Below are positions 24,327-35,461 of a stretch of DNA of 64,000 nucleotides, piece after piece (positions within the stretch are counted from its first letter, which is position 1; each line of letters opens with the position of its first letter). The notes beneath the pieces are model-generated. The model was not told where the DNA came from and searched no databases. It worked only from the letters and a program-made list of their open reading frames with translations. The translations under genes were made by a program, and so were the position numbers. The stretch spans positions 868,001 to 932,000 of the forward strand of contig JAACJO010000014.1 in NCBI GenBank assembly GCA_013368445.1, in the 5' to 3' direction. This DNA comes from Leucocoprinus leucothites (taxonomy: Eukaryota > Basidiomycota > Agaricomycetes > Agaricales > Agaricaceae).

Positions 24327-27300
24327 ATGCAGTTCTTATCCGCTTTGCGATTATTGATTTTATCTGGAGCTTTGCTCGCTGTGGAGGGTCAAACTGGACG
24401 TAAGATTTGAACTGAATAATGGAATATGTTTTGGGATACTGACCTCTCTTTACTACGCAGTTGCTCCCAAGAAGTTCCTTACACTTCCTCTTGGCCAGGT
24501 CCGACCTTCAGGATGGCTTCTGAATCAAGTAATTATTTCCATTATTCAACTTGAGTGGCCCTTCTGATGAATTTTCTTTCCCGCTCAGTTGCAAATACAA
24601 ATTAATGGTCTTGCCGGCCACGAGCACGAGTTCTACCACTGGTACGAACATTCTACTTTCGATTCCGTAACCCTACTTACTGATATACTCAGGATCTCGG
24701 ATACCGATTGGACCGGTGGAACGCAAGCCTACTCTAATCTGGAAGAAGGTCAGCTCTTTCATTCTCAATCATTTCAATCCTTTACTGAGTTATCGGCTCA
24801 GCTGGAAGTTACTGGTTTGTACGTCAACCGATTTCCAAAAACATCCATAAACCCAATACTTATCTCGACTTCTTCATAGAATGCCATGATCCCAAACGGC
24901 GTTCTCGTCAATCACACTGTCATCAATCAAAAGACCCTCGACTTCCTCGACTACGTTCTAGATCATCAAGATTCAACCGGTTGGCTTGGTCCCGAAGTAG
25001 GAACCAACAAACCTCGTTTCTTATGGGCTCGATACCCTTTCTTCTTCGGTGCTATTCAGTTGACGGAGGTTCATCCCGAGTTGACTGATAGAGTCGTCAC
25101 TGCGATGCATAAATTTGTTGCTTTGGCGAATAAGATGCTTAAGAATAATGGTGAGGGCGTTGAACCTTGGGCCGCGACCCGTTGGGAAGATTTTGTGGTT
25201 TCTCTGCAATGGTACGTGGTTTTATTTATATATATATATTCGTGGATATGTACTCAATTTGCCTGCTAGGTTGTATGATAACCATCCCAATGGAAATGAG
25301 GACATTCTTATTGATACGATGAAGAGATTGAAGTGGACTGGTGTCCCTTGGGAGAAGGTCTTCTCCGAACAGGTAATTCATTGTCTTGCACCCTCTATGC
25401 TATCTGCTCCTGATAGTCCATTCTGTAGTACTTCCCGAAGACAGCTGGCGAGTACCTTAAAATGACCCGATGTTGGTGCAAAGGCTAATTATTCATGACA
25501 CTTTAGTTGAACATACGCCAGTACGTATCTCACCTTTTCCTGAATCGCACGGCACCCCTGATTTCTCGAACAGAATCCATTCAACCTACCGTTGACGGTA
25601 AATCTCGCACTTCCTTTTAAGGCAGTACGGCTAAGATATCATATCAGTGGCATGGTGTAAACGTTGCAGAAGGTCTCAAGGCCCTCCCGACGACATTCCG
25701 CTTTACTCACAATCAAACTGGTGTGTAATCTACTAGACTTACGCCCACGCCATCCTAAAGAACCTAGATCTCGACGTTGCTAGCAGGGGTTGGGACTTGT
25801 TATTCCAGTACCACGGTCGACCCTCTGGTATCTATGCTGCAGATGAGTATCTAGCTGGTCAAGAGGCCATAAGAGGGTATGAAAGTCTACCTTGGTTTTC
25901 AATTCGAATCTCATACCTTTTCGTCAGAACCGAACTCTGTCTCGTCGTGGTATGTTTATGTCATCTAGTTTCCTCTGAAAAAGCGTAAATTTTTTATTGC
26001 CCCTGTTGAAAGGAAACCATGTTTTCGTGAGTTTCTCGCTGAATTCGGGCCTGTTTGACAAAGCCATTGATATATACACCAGCGGATCATATCTTTACCA
26101 AATCATCGGAGATCCCAAGTTTGCCGATAGGGTGAGTCTGAATATGACCATCGTGTGATTACCTTCTTTAAGCTTCGTAACAGATTGAGAGAATCACCTA
26201 TAATGCACTTCCAGCGACATTGACCGGAGGTGGGTTTATCATTAATAGTATTTGTTTGCTCTTGCTCATAGAAGGGCAGACATGTGGAGTCGGCAATATC
26301 TCCAGCAACAGAATCAGATCGCTTCCAAGAACATGAACCCGTGAGCCTTTGAGCTTATCGATATAGTTTAAAGATCTCCGCAGGCTAAACTACCCTTTAG
26401 AAATCCATTCCCGAACGATGGGTAAGTAGCGGATTTCTGGTTAGGGTATATTAATTAATCTGCTTTTCATAGCGCTTATTCGAACGTCTTTGGACTTGAA
26501 CCCAACTACCCGTGAGTGTGCTGCTATATTACTCACGGCACCGTGGTCCACTGTTCTCAATTCCATTCCCGCAGTTGCTGCACAGTCAACTTCCCCAGGG
26601 GTGGCCCAAATTTGTCTCAAACGCCTTCCTCACGACGCCTGACCAGAAGTCCCTCGTGCACTTGTACCTCGGTCCATTTGCGACGACGACTACCCTGGCA
26701 TCAGGTACTAAACCATATCCCGAGGCTAGCTTCCGATGGTTTTAACTAATTTGAGCGTCCTAGGTAACAAGGTTTCCGTTAATGTCGACACCCTCTATCC
26801 TTTCAGCGATACATTGACGACTACGGTCACTGCTTCCTCGGCGTTCACATACTACGTCCGAATTCCCAGTTGGGTCTCTGGAGGGACAATCGCGATTAAC
26901 GGCGGATCTGCGAAAGCTGTTAATCCTTCCAATGGCCTACAGGCTGTCTCCATTCCTGCTGGTACGACTAAATTCGTACTTAATTTACCCGCCAAGATCA
27001 CCACTGGTACGTTCTGATGCATTTGACGCCTGCGCATCCATTAATGAAATACACCTTGCATAGAGAGCCGTCCTCATGGATCCGTCGCCGTGCATCGTGG
27101 ACCCTTTAACTTTGCCTTTGATAGTAAGCAACATTCTTCTGTACATAATCAGCTACATACCGTTCTCACGTTTTACCTCTCAGTTCCAAGAAGCCAGAAG
27201 GTCCTTGCACGGAACTCTCAGCAGTCGCTCGCAGTCGACTTGGAATTCGACGCATCTGGCGCTTGGCAGTATGCTATTGACCCCAGCACCTTGCAGTTCC

Positions 27301-27575
27301 ACACAACTTCACCCTCTTCGCTACCGAGCCCTGTCTTTGATTCTGGCAAGTCTCCCTTGAGCATCACGGTCACCGCGTGCCCAATCAGCTGGTCGACTGC
27401 CGGTGACACGTTTGCTGCATCCCCTCCGACCAATCCCTCGTGTACTGGTCGCAACACAACGTTGACCCTTACACCCCTTGGCGTGAGTAGCTCATGTTTG
27501 CGAGATGAAAGCTTACTGACAGTGCTACCGTAGACTACGAAGTTAAGGATCAGCGAGTTCCCAGTGATGGCCTAA
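24327..27575 (+). pseudogene. Secreted GH127 (DUF1680)-like glycosidase, reading frame broken
   Basis: Resembles the GH127/DUF1680 family, whose characterised members are beta-L-arabinofuranosidases. Many short exons; signal peptide MQFLSALRLLILSGALLAVE at 24327. Conserved pieces in order: LAPKKFLTLPLGQVRPSGWL, EHEFYHWYEHSDTDWTGG, NPFNLPLTWHGVNVAEGLK, YHGRPSGIYAADEYLAG, GTELCLVVETMFSGSYLYQ, GDMWSRQYLQQQNQIAS, FGLEPNYPCCTVNFP, QGWPKFVSNAF, TTESRPHGSVAVHRGPFNFA, ending KLRISEFPVMA. By family knowledge (HypBA1), the Glu and Cys of TELC and the CC pair are zinc ligands with one Cys as nucleophile; all are present. Two defects: a one-base loss at 26593-26596 puts QGWPKF out of frame with CCTVNFP, and around 25450-25520 no canonical splice choice keeps frame. 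Either a recent pseudogene or assembly errors; the rest is well conserved. Confidence 0.8.
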
Positions 27576-30500
27576 TGCTATTCTACATAAAGTTACAAGA
27601 TGTGGTCGTGCGTTATGATCAGAATTTTACCAAATTGAACATGTACTTGTCGTAGAGGAGTCGTAACAGAAATAACCGAAACGTACGCCAAATTCTCGTA
27701 AGAGGTTGGAGTAGCGTGTGTTATACCCAGCTATCGTTCAGCTTATCGGTTATCCCTTCCTCGTAGTCATCCCTCATAGTCCGATCCATAACATGTCTCG
27801 CCTTTGTTTCACGAATCTGCTTCCTGTGCCACCATCTGCGCCACAGTAACATGGGCCAGGCTAGACGCTGATAGAAAGGTTTGTCGCGGAAAAGATACCG
27901 GCTTTGAAACGCGATGATGACCCAAGCGGTCAAGATGGTGAGAGGCACTGCGAGTGCCACATAATAAGGTAGAGTACCGTTCGTGTCAGGAGCTATTTCT
28001 TTTGTGTTCATCCCAAATAATCCCTAGGGATTTTACGGGTGTCAGTAACGATACAGGAACGAAAAAGGATACCTACAGCCACAAATGAAGGAGGAAGAAA
28101 AACCATGGTGAGATATGCGATCTGCTTCATCTGACGAGTAATGGTCAGAAGCGGGATGAGAACGGCAGAGAAACCATACAGCGGCACTGTCCCTCATAGA
28201 CGCTTCAGTCATTTCCTTCATGTATTTGTTGTCTGTGATGTTGACACTGCAGAATACCTATGGGCAGTCGTTATTCAGGATCATTCTCCGGAAGGTAAAA
28301 TCGACATACGAGGTTCATCACGTTCTTCAGCCGTGATTCCTGCATCCTCAGGTCCTTGGTCAGCCGGTCAATCTCGAGGATCAGATTATCGCATTCGCGT
28401 TCCAGAAACCGGCTACCAAGCTCTTTCTCGGACTGGGATACTTTGTCGAACTGGTCTTCCTTCTCGAACTGCCCTACCTGGTAGGGCTGATCGAACTCGT
28501 CGGACGCCATCGCTGGGTTTTTGTGCTTGCGAATAAATTCAACGGTTCTACCGAGATCATCCAGGAGGGAGGTGTAATAGAGCTGATGGGCTCGAACGAT
28601 ATGAAGTTCCTGGTTCATTTCCCATCTTCCAGTGTCGATAACTTTGGATTCCTGTTCGCTTCTTCAGAAAAATCACACTTTTTGAAACACAAGGTAGTAC
28701 AGACCAGTCGACATATGTGATTGTATAGGTGTTCCAACGCTTGATCCCATGAGTATATTGCGTGCCAAAGAAAGACGAGGAGCAGGAGGGTGGGGTCCCG
28801 GGATTGTTGAAACATCTTCTGCCAATAGACGCTTTGGCCTGCATGACAAGCATTGACCAGTCTATCTCGCGAGGACAATGCAGAAGGCTTACCGGCGAAC
28901 CGAATCCTATCATGAAGTTGCTCCGCTCCTGTCGTAGGCAAATCCATATCCGGATGGTAGGAAATAATGGTGTTTCCTTTGATGTTGCGGATGACATGTA
29001 CCGAGAGCAAGTCCAGGCACAAATACCGCTCAGCTGGACAAGAAGGTATAGTCAATGTTTGATGACGAGATGGAACTTCGGAGAGCTCGCACAATAACGG
29101 AGTTTCAAGGGAGTTCTCGTGTTAATGGCCTCCTCGACTGAAGTTGGCCGTTGAGATACATTAAGATATCAAGTAAGACCTCACGCACATAGGGTAGACT
29201 CAGGGACATTCGCGGTTTCGGTTGTTGAAATCGATTTCTTTGAGAAACTGGCGGGGTCAGAGTACGACCGAGTGATGGCTTTGTGGTACGGCATCTCGTC
29301 AAAGGAAACGGAGCGTAGAAATGTCAGAGTAACTGTGATACCTGTGTAGAGATCAATATTCTGAAAGAAGTATACTAAAGTTCGGGGACGCGCACTATCA
29401 CCCTTTCCTGGACGTAAATCTGCCTGAAACCGGGATGGAATCCAGTTCAGAGAGGAAGAGAAGAAGAAAGGCTCGATATTAAACCTGTAGTAAAAGATTA
29501 GAAAAGGATATTATTCAGCAAGAGGCACACCTTGTCCCCAGCATCTGGAGCATAGTGCCAGAGAGGCTTTCGACAAAAATAGCTCTTGTCCTGGATGAAG
29601 CCGAGCGCTTTACGAACGCTTTAATATTAGCCTTATGCTTGAAAACGGCGAAACTCACCTTGATATCCAGCAGTGTTTTCCAAGTGTCCTCCGCCTCCCT
29701 CGGCTTTGCCACGAGCTTCTCCGCGTCTTTAAAATGTCCGTTCTCATCGACATCGATATAATAGGAGACACAGTTCTTGTTTTGCTGCCGTTCAATTGCT
29801 TCAAATATTTTACTTTTTTTCACCTGAGTATGCGTCCAGTTCGGGTAGAGTGACTGAGGATAGTTCTTCCAGTACTGGTTGTTGCAATCTCTGTGGGTAC
29901 AAATGGGAGGAATGGTTGGTCCACCATTCTTCATGAGCTTCTGTTGCTCTTGAGTAATGCCTATATCTAGAGTTAGGTTCCAATTAAATCACTTCGAGTG
30001 AAACTGCCCACCATCATCAATGTCGATCCATGGCCAAGGGGCCGATGGTGCTGCATGGCGGAAGGAGGGGGACGACATGGTGGCGCCACGCGAATCTTCT
30101 ATCCTTGCAAGTGGCACTCCGGCCGTGATAGGGTCAGTCATCATGTAGGGTACAGAGACTTAAGGGAAGGAGGAGAAAGGTGCTAAGGGCCTAAGTTATT
30201 AGTGAGCCAGCCTTTATGCGTTTGGATAGACGCCACATTGCTCATGTATGATTGCCAGCGACTTCAAGTCAGCACACAGCGCTGGTGCGGGAAGTGCCTT
30301 CGTCGAGGTATAAACTTCTGACCTATGGTTACATTGAGTTTGCGAGCTGAAGCGGCTAATTCGGTATGCTGTAGTCGGCCGGGCTCATATTACTCCCGAA
30401 TGCGTCCCTCGAGAAACGCCAGTACACGTTGTGGTCGGGAGGGTCGTGTGCCGGTGGTAGATATCCTACGGTCGCTGTGCTTTGAGACTGGAGATGCACA

Positions 30501-30850
30501 GAGAAGAGTGCTACGATCAATTGCATCATGTTGTGTTCGTTATTGTGCCGTCGGGGCGTAGCCTTGCGCTGTCAAGGCGGGACACTGAAGTGTTCAGGAC
30601 CAAAAGAGGAAATTAATGTTCCCTAAATATCAGCCACCAACTTCAACCTCGTTCTGGTCGGGGCGGGTCACCAATTCTGAAATAGAAATTTCAGGAAAGA
30701 TCGGGCATTGTTGGTGCTCAAAGCAAGCCTCGACTTTAGGCCTTGACGCTTGAAGCTTGAAGGCCCGAGGCATGGCAGCAGCAATTGTTCATGATGCCTA
30801 CGTGCCATCGAAGTGATTTGACTGAAACATTGACTCGAACCCCTGGACCT
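27006..30850. repeat. Segmental duplication, unit A
   Basis: Direct repeat of about 3.9 kb, second copy at about 30945-34930. It starts inside the last introns/exons of the GH127-like gene, contains the whole CorA-like copy A, and runs past its promoter to the shared motif 'cattgttggtg ... ccatcgaagtgattt' near 30830. Identity by eye is high but not perfect, with indels. Boundaries are good to about 30 bp. Confidence 0.8.
27721..30144 (-). CDS. CorA-like metal-ion transporter family protein, array copy A
   Basis: First (leftmost) of five tandem paralogs; about 600 aa over roughly ten exons. Start ATG at 30144; an N-terminal 'FRHAAPSAPWPWIDIDD' motif, then CTHRDC...YWKNYPQSLYPNW, a beta-rich region with LSGTMLQMLGTR and FFFSSSLNWIPSRF, CLDLLSVHVIRN, GQSVYWQKMFQQSRDPTLLL, LHIVRAHQLYYTSLLDDLG, and a helix ending RLKNVMNLV. 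The C-terminus has two membrane helices: MKQIAYLTMVFLPPSFVA, the CorA-type GMN motif (LFGMNTKEI), then VALAVPLTILTAWVIIAF. CorA channels carry Mg2+ or other divalents; transport by this expanded fungal subfamily is an inference. Its 3' end faces the GH127-like gene 145 bp away. The splice pattern and ORFs appear intact, with the C-tail WHRKQIRETKAR...NDSWV. Confidence 0.8.
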
Positions 30851-30944
30851 TCAGTAGTACCGAAGCGCCTCGATCGACGGGGGTACGTATTCTCCCACTG
30901 CTTTATGCTATCTTCACAGTCAATATCAGTTGAGCCCGCACTAG

Positions 30945-31510
30945 TGCGTTCTGATGCATTCGAGACTTGCCTACCCTTCAATGAACTAACATCTTCGATA
31001 GGGTCGTCCTCCGAATGGGTCGTAGCCGTGCATCGTGGACAAATTGCCTTTGATAGTGAGCAACATTCTTCTGTACATAATCAGCTACGTACCGTTCTCA
31101 CATTCTATTCCTCAGTTCCAAGGACCCAGAAGGTCCTTGCTCGAAATTCCGAGCAGTCGTTTGGAGTCCATCTGGAATTCGACGCAGCTGGCGCTTGGCA
31201 ATATGCTATTGACCCCAACGCCCCACAGATCCTCACAACATCACCATCTTCACTACCAAACCCCATCTTGGACTCTGGCAAGTCTCCCTTGAGCATCACG
31301 GTCACCACATGCCCAATCGGCTGGTCGACTGCCGGTGACACATTTACTGCATCCCCCTCCGGCCAAGTCCTCATGCACTGGACGCGACACAACGTTGACC
31401 CTTACACCCCTTGGCATGAGTAGCTTGTGTCTGCGAAATACCAGCCTTATTGACGAAGACCATTGTAGATTACGAAGTTAAGGATCAGGGAGTTCCCAGT
31501 AACGGCCTAA
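30945..31510 (+). pseudogene. GH127-like 3' fragment (duplicated, non-functional)
   Basis: Copy of the last three exons of the GH127-like gene carried inside duplication unit B. Reads VAVHRGQIAFD, then after the intron VPRTQKVLARNSEQS, FDAAGAWQYAIDPN, FDSGKSPLSI-like (LDSGKSPLSITV) and ends in KLRIREFPV-like sequence. It lacks signal peptide and catalytic part. The donor of its last intron has changed from gtgagt (27483 in the parent) to atgagt at about 31417, so correct splicing is lost even locally; read-through stops at 31421-31423. No promoter of its own. A dead fragment. Confidence 0.85.
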
Positions 31511-31658
31511 TGCTATTCTACATAAGGTTATAAAATGTGCTTGTGCGTTATGATCAGAATTCTACCAAAGTGAACAATGTACTTGTCGTAGGGGAGTCGT
31601 AACAGAAATATAACAAAAACGTGCGTCAAATTCTCGTCAGGGGCTGGAGTAGCGCGTG

Positions 31659-34030
31659 TTATGCCCAGCTGTCGTTCGGCTTCAGATCTTCCATTCCCTC
31701 CTCGTAATCATCCCTCATAGTCCGGTCCATGACTTTCTTCGCCTTTGCTTCACGAATCTGCTTCCTGTGCCACCAGTTACGCAGCAACAACACCGGCCAG
31801 CCTAAACGCTGTAAGAAAGGTTGGCCGCGAAGGAGGTACCGACTTTGGAACGCTATGATGATCCAGATCGTCAAAAGGGTGAGAGGCACTGCGAGTGCCA
31901 CGTAGTAAGGTAGAGTGCCGGTTGTTCCGGGAGCTATTTCCTTCGTGTTCATCCCAAATATGCCCTAGAGATTTCATCAATACCAGTAATGACCAGGAAT
32001 GAAAAAGGATACTTACAGCCACAAATGAAGGAGGAAGGAAAATCATGCTGAGATATGCGATTTGTTTCATCTGGCGAGTAGAGGTCAGGGGCGAAATGGG
32101 ACATCACAGAGAAAGCGTACAGCGGAACTATCCCTCATAGCTGCCTCAGTCATTCCCCTCATAAGTTTGCTGTCTGAGATATTGACACTGCAGAAGACCT
32201 ATAGACGATCGTCATTCAGGAATATTGTTCCGGAAGGCAAAATCGACATACGAGGTTCATCACATTCTTCAGCCGCGACTCCTGCATCCTCAGGTCTTTG
32301 GTCAGTCGGTCAATTTCAAGAATCAGATTATCGCATTCGCGTTCCAGAAATTGGCTGCTAAGTTCCTTCTCGGACTGGGGTATGTCGTCGGATGTCATCG
32401 CTGGGTTTTTGTGTTTGCGAATAAATTCGACAGTTTTACCGATGTCATCCAGGAGAGAGGTGTAATACAGTTGATGTGCTCGAATGATGTGGAGGTCTTG
32501 GTTCATTTTCCATCTTCCAGTGTCGATGACTTTGGATTCCTGTTTCGCGTCTTTAGAGAGATCACACTTAATTGGAAATACAAGGTGGTACACACCAGTT
32601 GACATATATGGTTGTATAGATGTTCCAGTGCTTGATCCCATGAATATATTGTGTGCCACAGAAATACGACAAGCAGGAGGGTAGGGTCCCGGGACTGTTG
32701 GAACATCTTCTGCCAATAGACGCTTTGGCCTGTATGACAATTATTGGTCAATTCATCCTCTCAAGGATAGTGCAGAGGGCTTACCGGCGAACCGAATCCT
32801 ATCATGTAGCTTCTTTGCTCCTGTCGTAGGCAAATCCATATCCGGATGGTAGGAGATAATGGTATTTCCATTGATATTACGGATAACATGTACCGAGAGC
32901 AAATCCAGGCACAGATACCGCTCAGCTGAACAAAGAGGCATGGTCAACGCTCGTTGAGGAAGAGGAGCATCGGAAAAACCGCACAGTAGCGGAGCTTCAA
33001 GGGAGCTTTCGTGTCAATAGACTCCTCGACTGAAATTGGCGGTTTAGATACTTTTACGACACCAAGCAAGACGTCACGCACATAACGTAGACTCATCGGA
33101 AACATTCGCGTTTTCGGTTGACGAAATGGATTCCCTCGAAAAATTGGCGCGACCAGAGTACGGTCGAGTGGCAGCTTTGTGGTCCGGCATTTCTTGATAG
33201 GAAACAGAACGCAGAAATGTCAGAGTAATTGTGATGCCTGTATTGAGATTAGTATTCTGAAAGCGGCATACAAAAATTGAAAGATGCGCACTATCGCCCT
33301 CTCCCGGACGTAAATCAGCCTGAAAGCGAGATGGAATCCAGTTCAAGGAGGAAGAGAAGAAGAAAGGCTCGATGTTAAACCTGCAGTAAAAGATCAGAAA
33401 AGGAGATAGCATCTAGCGAAAGACGTACTTTGTCCCCAGCATCTGGAGCATTGGGCCAGAGAGTTTTTCGATAAAAATGGCTCTTGTCCTGGACGAAGCC
33501 GGGCGCTTCATAACGAGCGCTTTATTACCAGCCTCATGTTTGGGAATGATGGAACTCACATGGATAGCCAACAACATTTTCCAAGTATCTTCCGCCATCC
33601 CCGGCTTTGCTACAAGCTTCTTCGCAGTGTTGAAATGACCCTTGTCATCGACGTCGACATAGCGGGAAAGACAGTCCTCGTCTTGCGGCCGTTTAATTGC
33701 TTCACTAATCTTACTTTTGTTCACTTGAGCACAGGTCCAGTTCGGATAACGTGATTGAGGGTAGCCTTTCCAGCAGTTGTCGCAGTCTTCGTGGGTGCAG
33801 ATGGGAGGAATGGTTGGTCCACCAGCGTCCATGAGTGCCTTCTGGTCTTCATTGATATCTACGTCTAAAGTCACGTTTCAGCTGAATCATTTCGCTGAAA
33901 GCTGCCTACCATCATCAATGTCAACCCATGGCCAAGGGGCCGATGGTGCTGCATGGCGGTAGGAAGGGGAAGACAAGGTGGGGCCACGTGGGCCCCCGTT
34001 TTCGCAAGCGGTACTCCGCAGAAGTAGCAT
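31659..34030 (-). CDS. CorA-like metal-ion transporter family protein, array copy B
   Basis: Closest relative of copy A (duplicated with it). Same exon order and motifs: CTHEDCDNCWKGYPQSRYPNW, LSGPMLQMLGTK, FFFSSSLNWIPSRF, CLDLLSVHVIRN, QKMFQQSRDPTLLLVVFLWH, LHIIRAHQLYYTSLLDDIG, RLKNVMNLV, then TM1 with the GMN motif (IFGMNTKEI) and TM2 (VPLTLLTIWIIIAF), tail ending NDSWA. The start differs from A: relative to A the 5' coding stretch is two bases shorter, so the ATG pair homologous to A's start (about 34037-34042) is out of frame, but a new in-frame ATG at 34030 gives MLLLRSTACENGG before LSSPSYRHAAPSAPWPW. The gene is thus open, with a replaced N-terminus. Transport function inferred from the GMN motif. 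Confidence 0.78.
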
Positions 34031-34930
34031 CAGACATCATGTAGGACATGGAGGCTTGATGCTGGCGCTGAATGAGGGAGGAGGGAAAAGGTGCTAAGAG
34101 CCCTGATTAGCGGGCCAACCTTTATGTATTTGGATAGACGCCGCATCCCTCGCGTATGATTGACTGGGGCCCAAAATTTGATGATCCTGTTGATGGATCC
34201 CAAGTGTCGAAAAAGAGGTGTGTCATTGCAAAGACGCTGAAGCAGGTGTAATGGAAGAAGTCATAAAATTAGAAGCTGACTATAGTTTTCAAACCCTACC
34301 CGATTATCCTTATACTGTGGCTAGCGATTGCATCACATGCAGTGGTGGCACTAGCGCGGGAAGTGGCCTCGACTGGGCATAAAGTTTTGACCCATGACTG
34401 GATTCGGATATGCGAGCCAAAATGGCCAGGTCGGTATGTTGTGATTGGTCGGGCTCAGATCACCTCCGAGGGTTACTTACTTACCTTGAGAAGTGCCGAT
34501 ACACGAGGTGATGGGTGGAGATCGTGTCATAAATATCCTACTGTCGCTCCGTTTTGGGACTGACTGTGGGATGTCAAGAGGCGAATGTTATTATCATTGC
34601 ATCGTGTCTTATACGCTATTATGCAGTCGGGGCGCAGGCTTGTGCCGTCAGGGCAAATGAAGTGCTCAGAACCTTTGAAAGGAAATAAACGTTCTTTCAA
34701 TTTCAACACCCAGGGTCTGGTTAGGGCAGGTCATCAAATTTAAAATAGATTTTTTAGGAAAGATCCATCATTGGCCAAACGGCCACTGTGGCGTTCAACG
34801 CAAGCATTGAAGCATTGACGCCCGAAGCTTGAGGGCTTGAGGTGCAGCAATAACAATAGTTCACCATGATGCCTGCATGTCATCGAAGTGACTTCCAGAT
34901 TGATACACTAGATTCGAACCCTGGGCTCTT

Positions 34931-35461
34931 GCTTACTCATTTTGGCTCCTCCTAGTACTTCGGCGACCCATAGCATTATATGACTGCGCCTTCGCATTAG
35001 TTCGTGGGCGCTTACCCAAGAATCAACAAATTTGCGCGTTTTCATGTCTTCTTGAAGAAAATTGACTAGCTCTAACTCGGAATACCTTCACGGAATTACT
35101 CAGGTCGCAGTTTTTCATTTGAGGGAATCTCGTCTATCTCTATAAGACGTTGAACCAGAGTGCAAAGTCCGTGCGGGTTCTCGAACTCGGCCTCATAATA
35201 CTAATTTGCTTAGCGGTGGTACCGACTCTCATTGCAACCTCAGCGTCCTTGCCACTTGACATTCCCCGCGCTATACGCTCATCACCAGCCATAGTAATAT
35301 TCACCACACCACATCCACGTTTGATTAAATGGATTTGACTCTGAATACAGGAGATTGGTATTTATCGTTCATCAGGTGTATACATGCCACAGTAAGTTTT
35401 GGATAATTCCTGGTACTGGGACTCCCGGCTCAGACGCTTAGTTCTTGTACCGACTATCCAC
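34931..35461. other. Intergenic between array copies B and C
   Basis: About 530 bp with only a short plus-strand ORF (35150-35338) that has a hydrophobic stretch but no homology I recognise. Probably 3' flank of copy C and remnants of the duplication edge. Confidence 0.45.

Larger units (their letters stand above)
30945..34930. repeat. Segmental duplication, unit B
   Basis: Second copy of the unit at 27006-30850. It opens with gtgcgttctgatgcattc (matching gtacgttctgatgcattt at 27006) and runs through a truncated GH127 3' end, CorA-like copy B and its upstream region to 'cgaaccctggg' near 34925. Units A and B are almost directly abutted, separated by only about 90 bp. Confidence 0.8.

Noticed and set aside
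30945..31423. GH127 tail as a separate short functional gene
   Set aside because: No signal peptide, no catalytic half, mutated donor and no promoter; a duplicated fragment.
34905..34930. tRNA-like T-arm (gggttcgaatct on the minus strand) and its counterpart near 30835
   Set aside because: The T-stem does not pair and no acceptor, D-arm or anticodon arm is found at the right spacing; it is part of the duplicated block.
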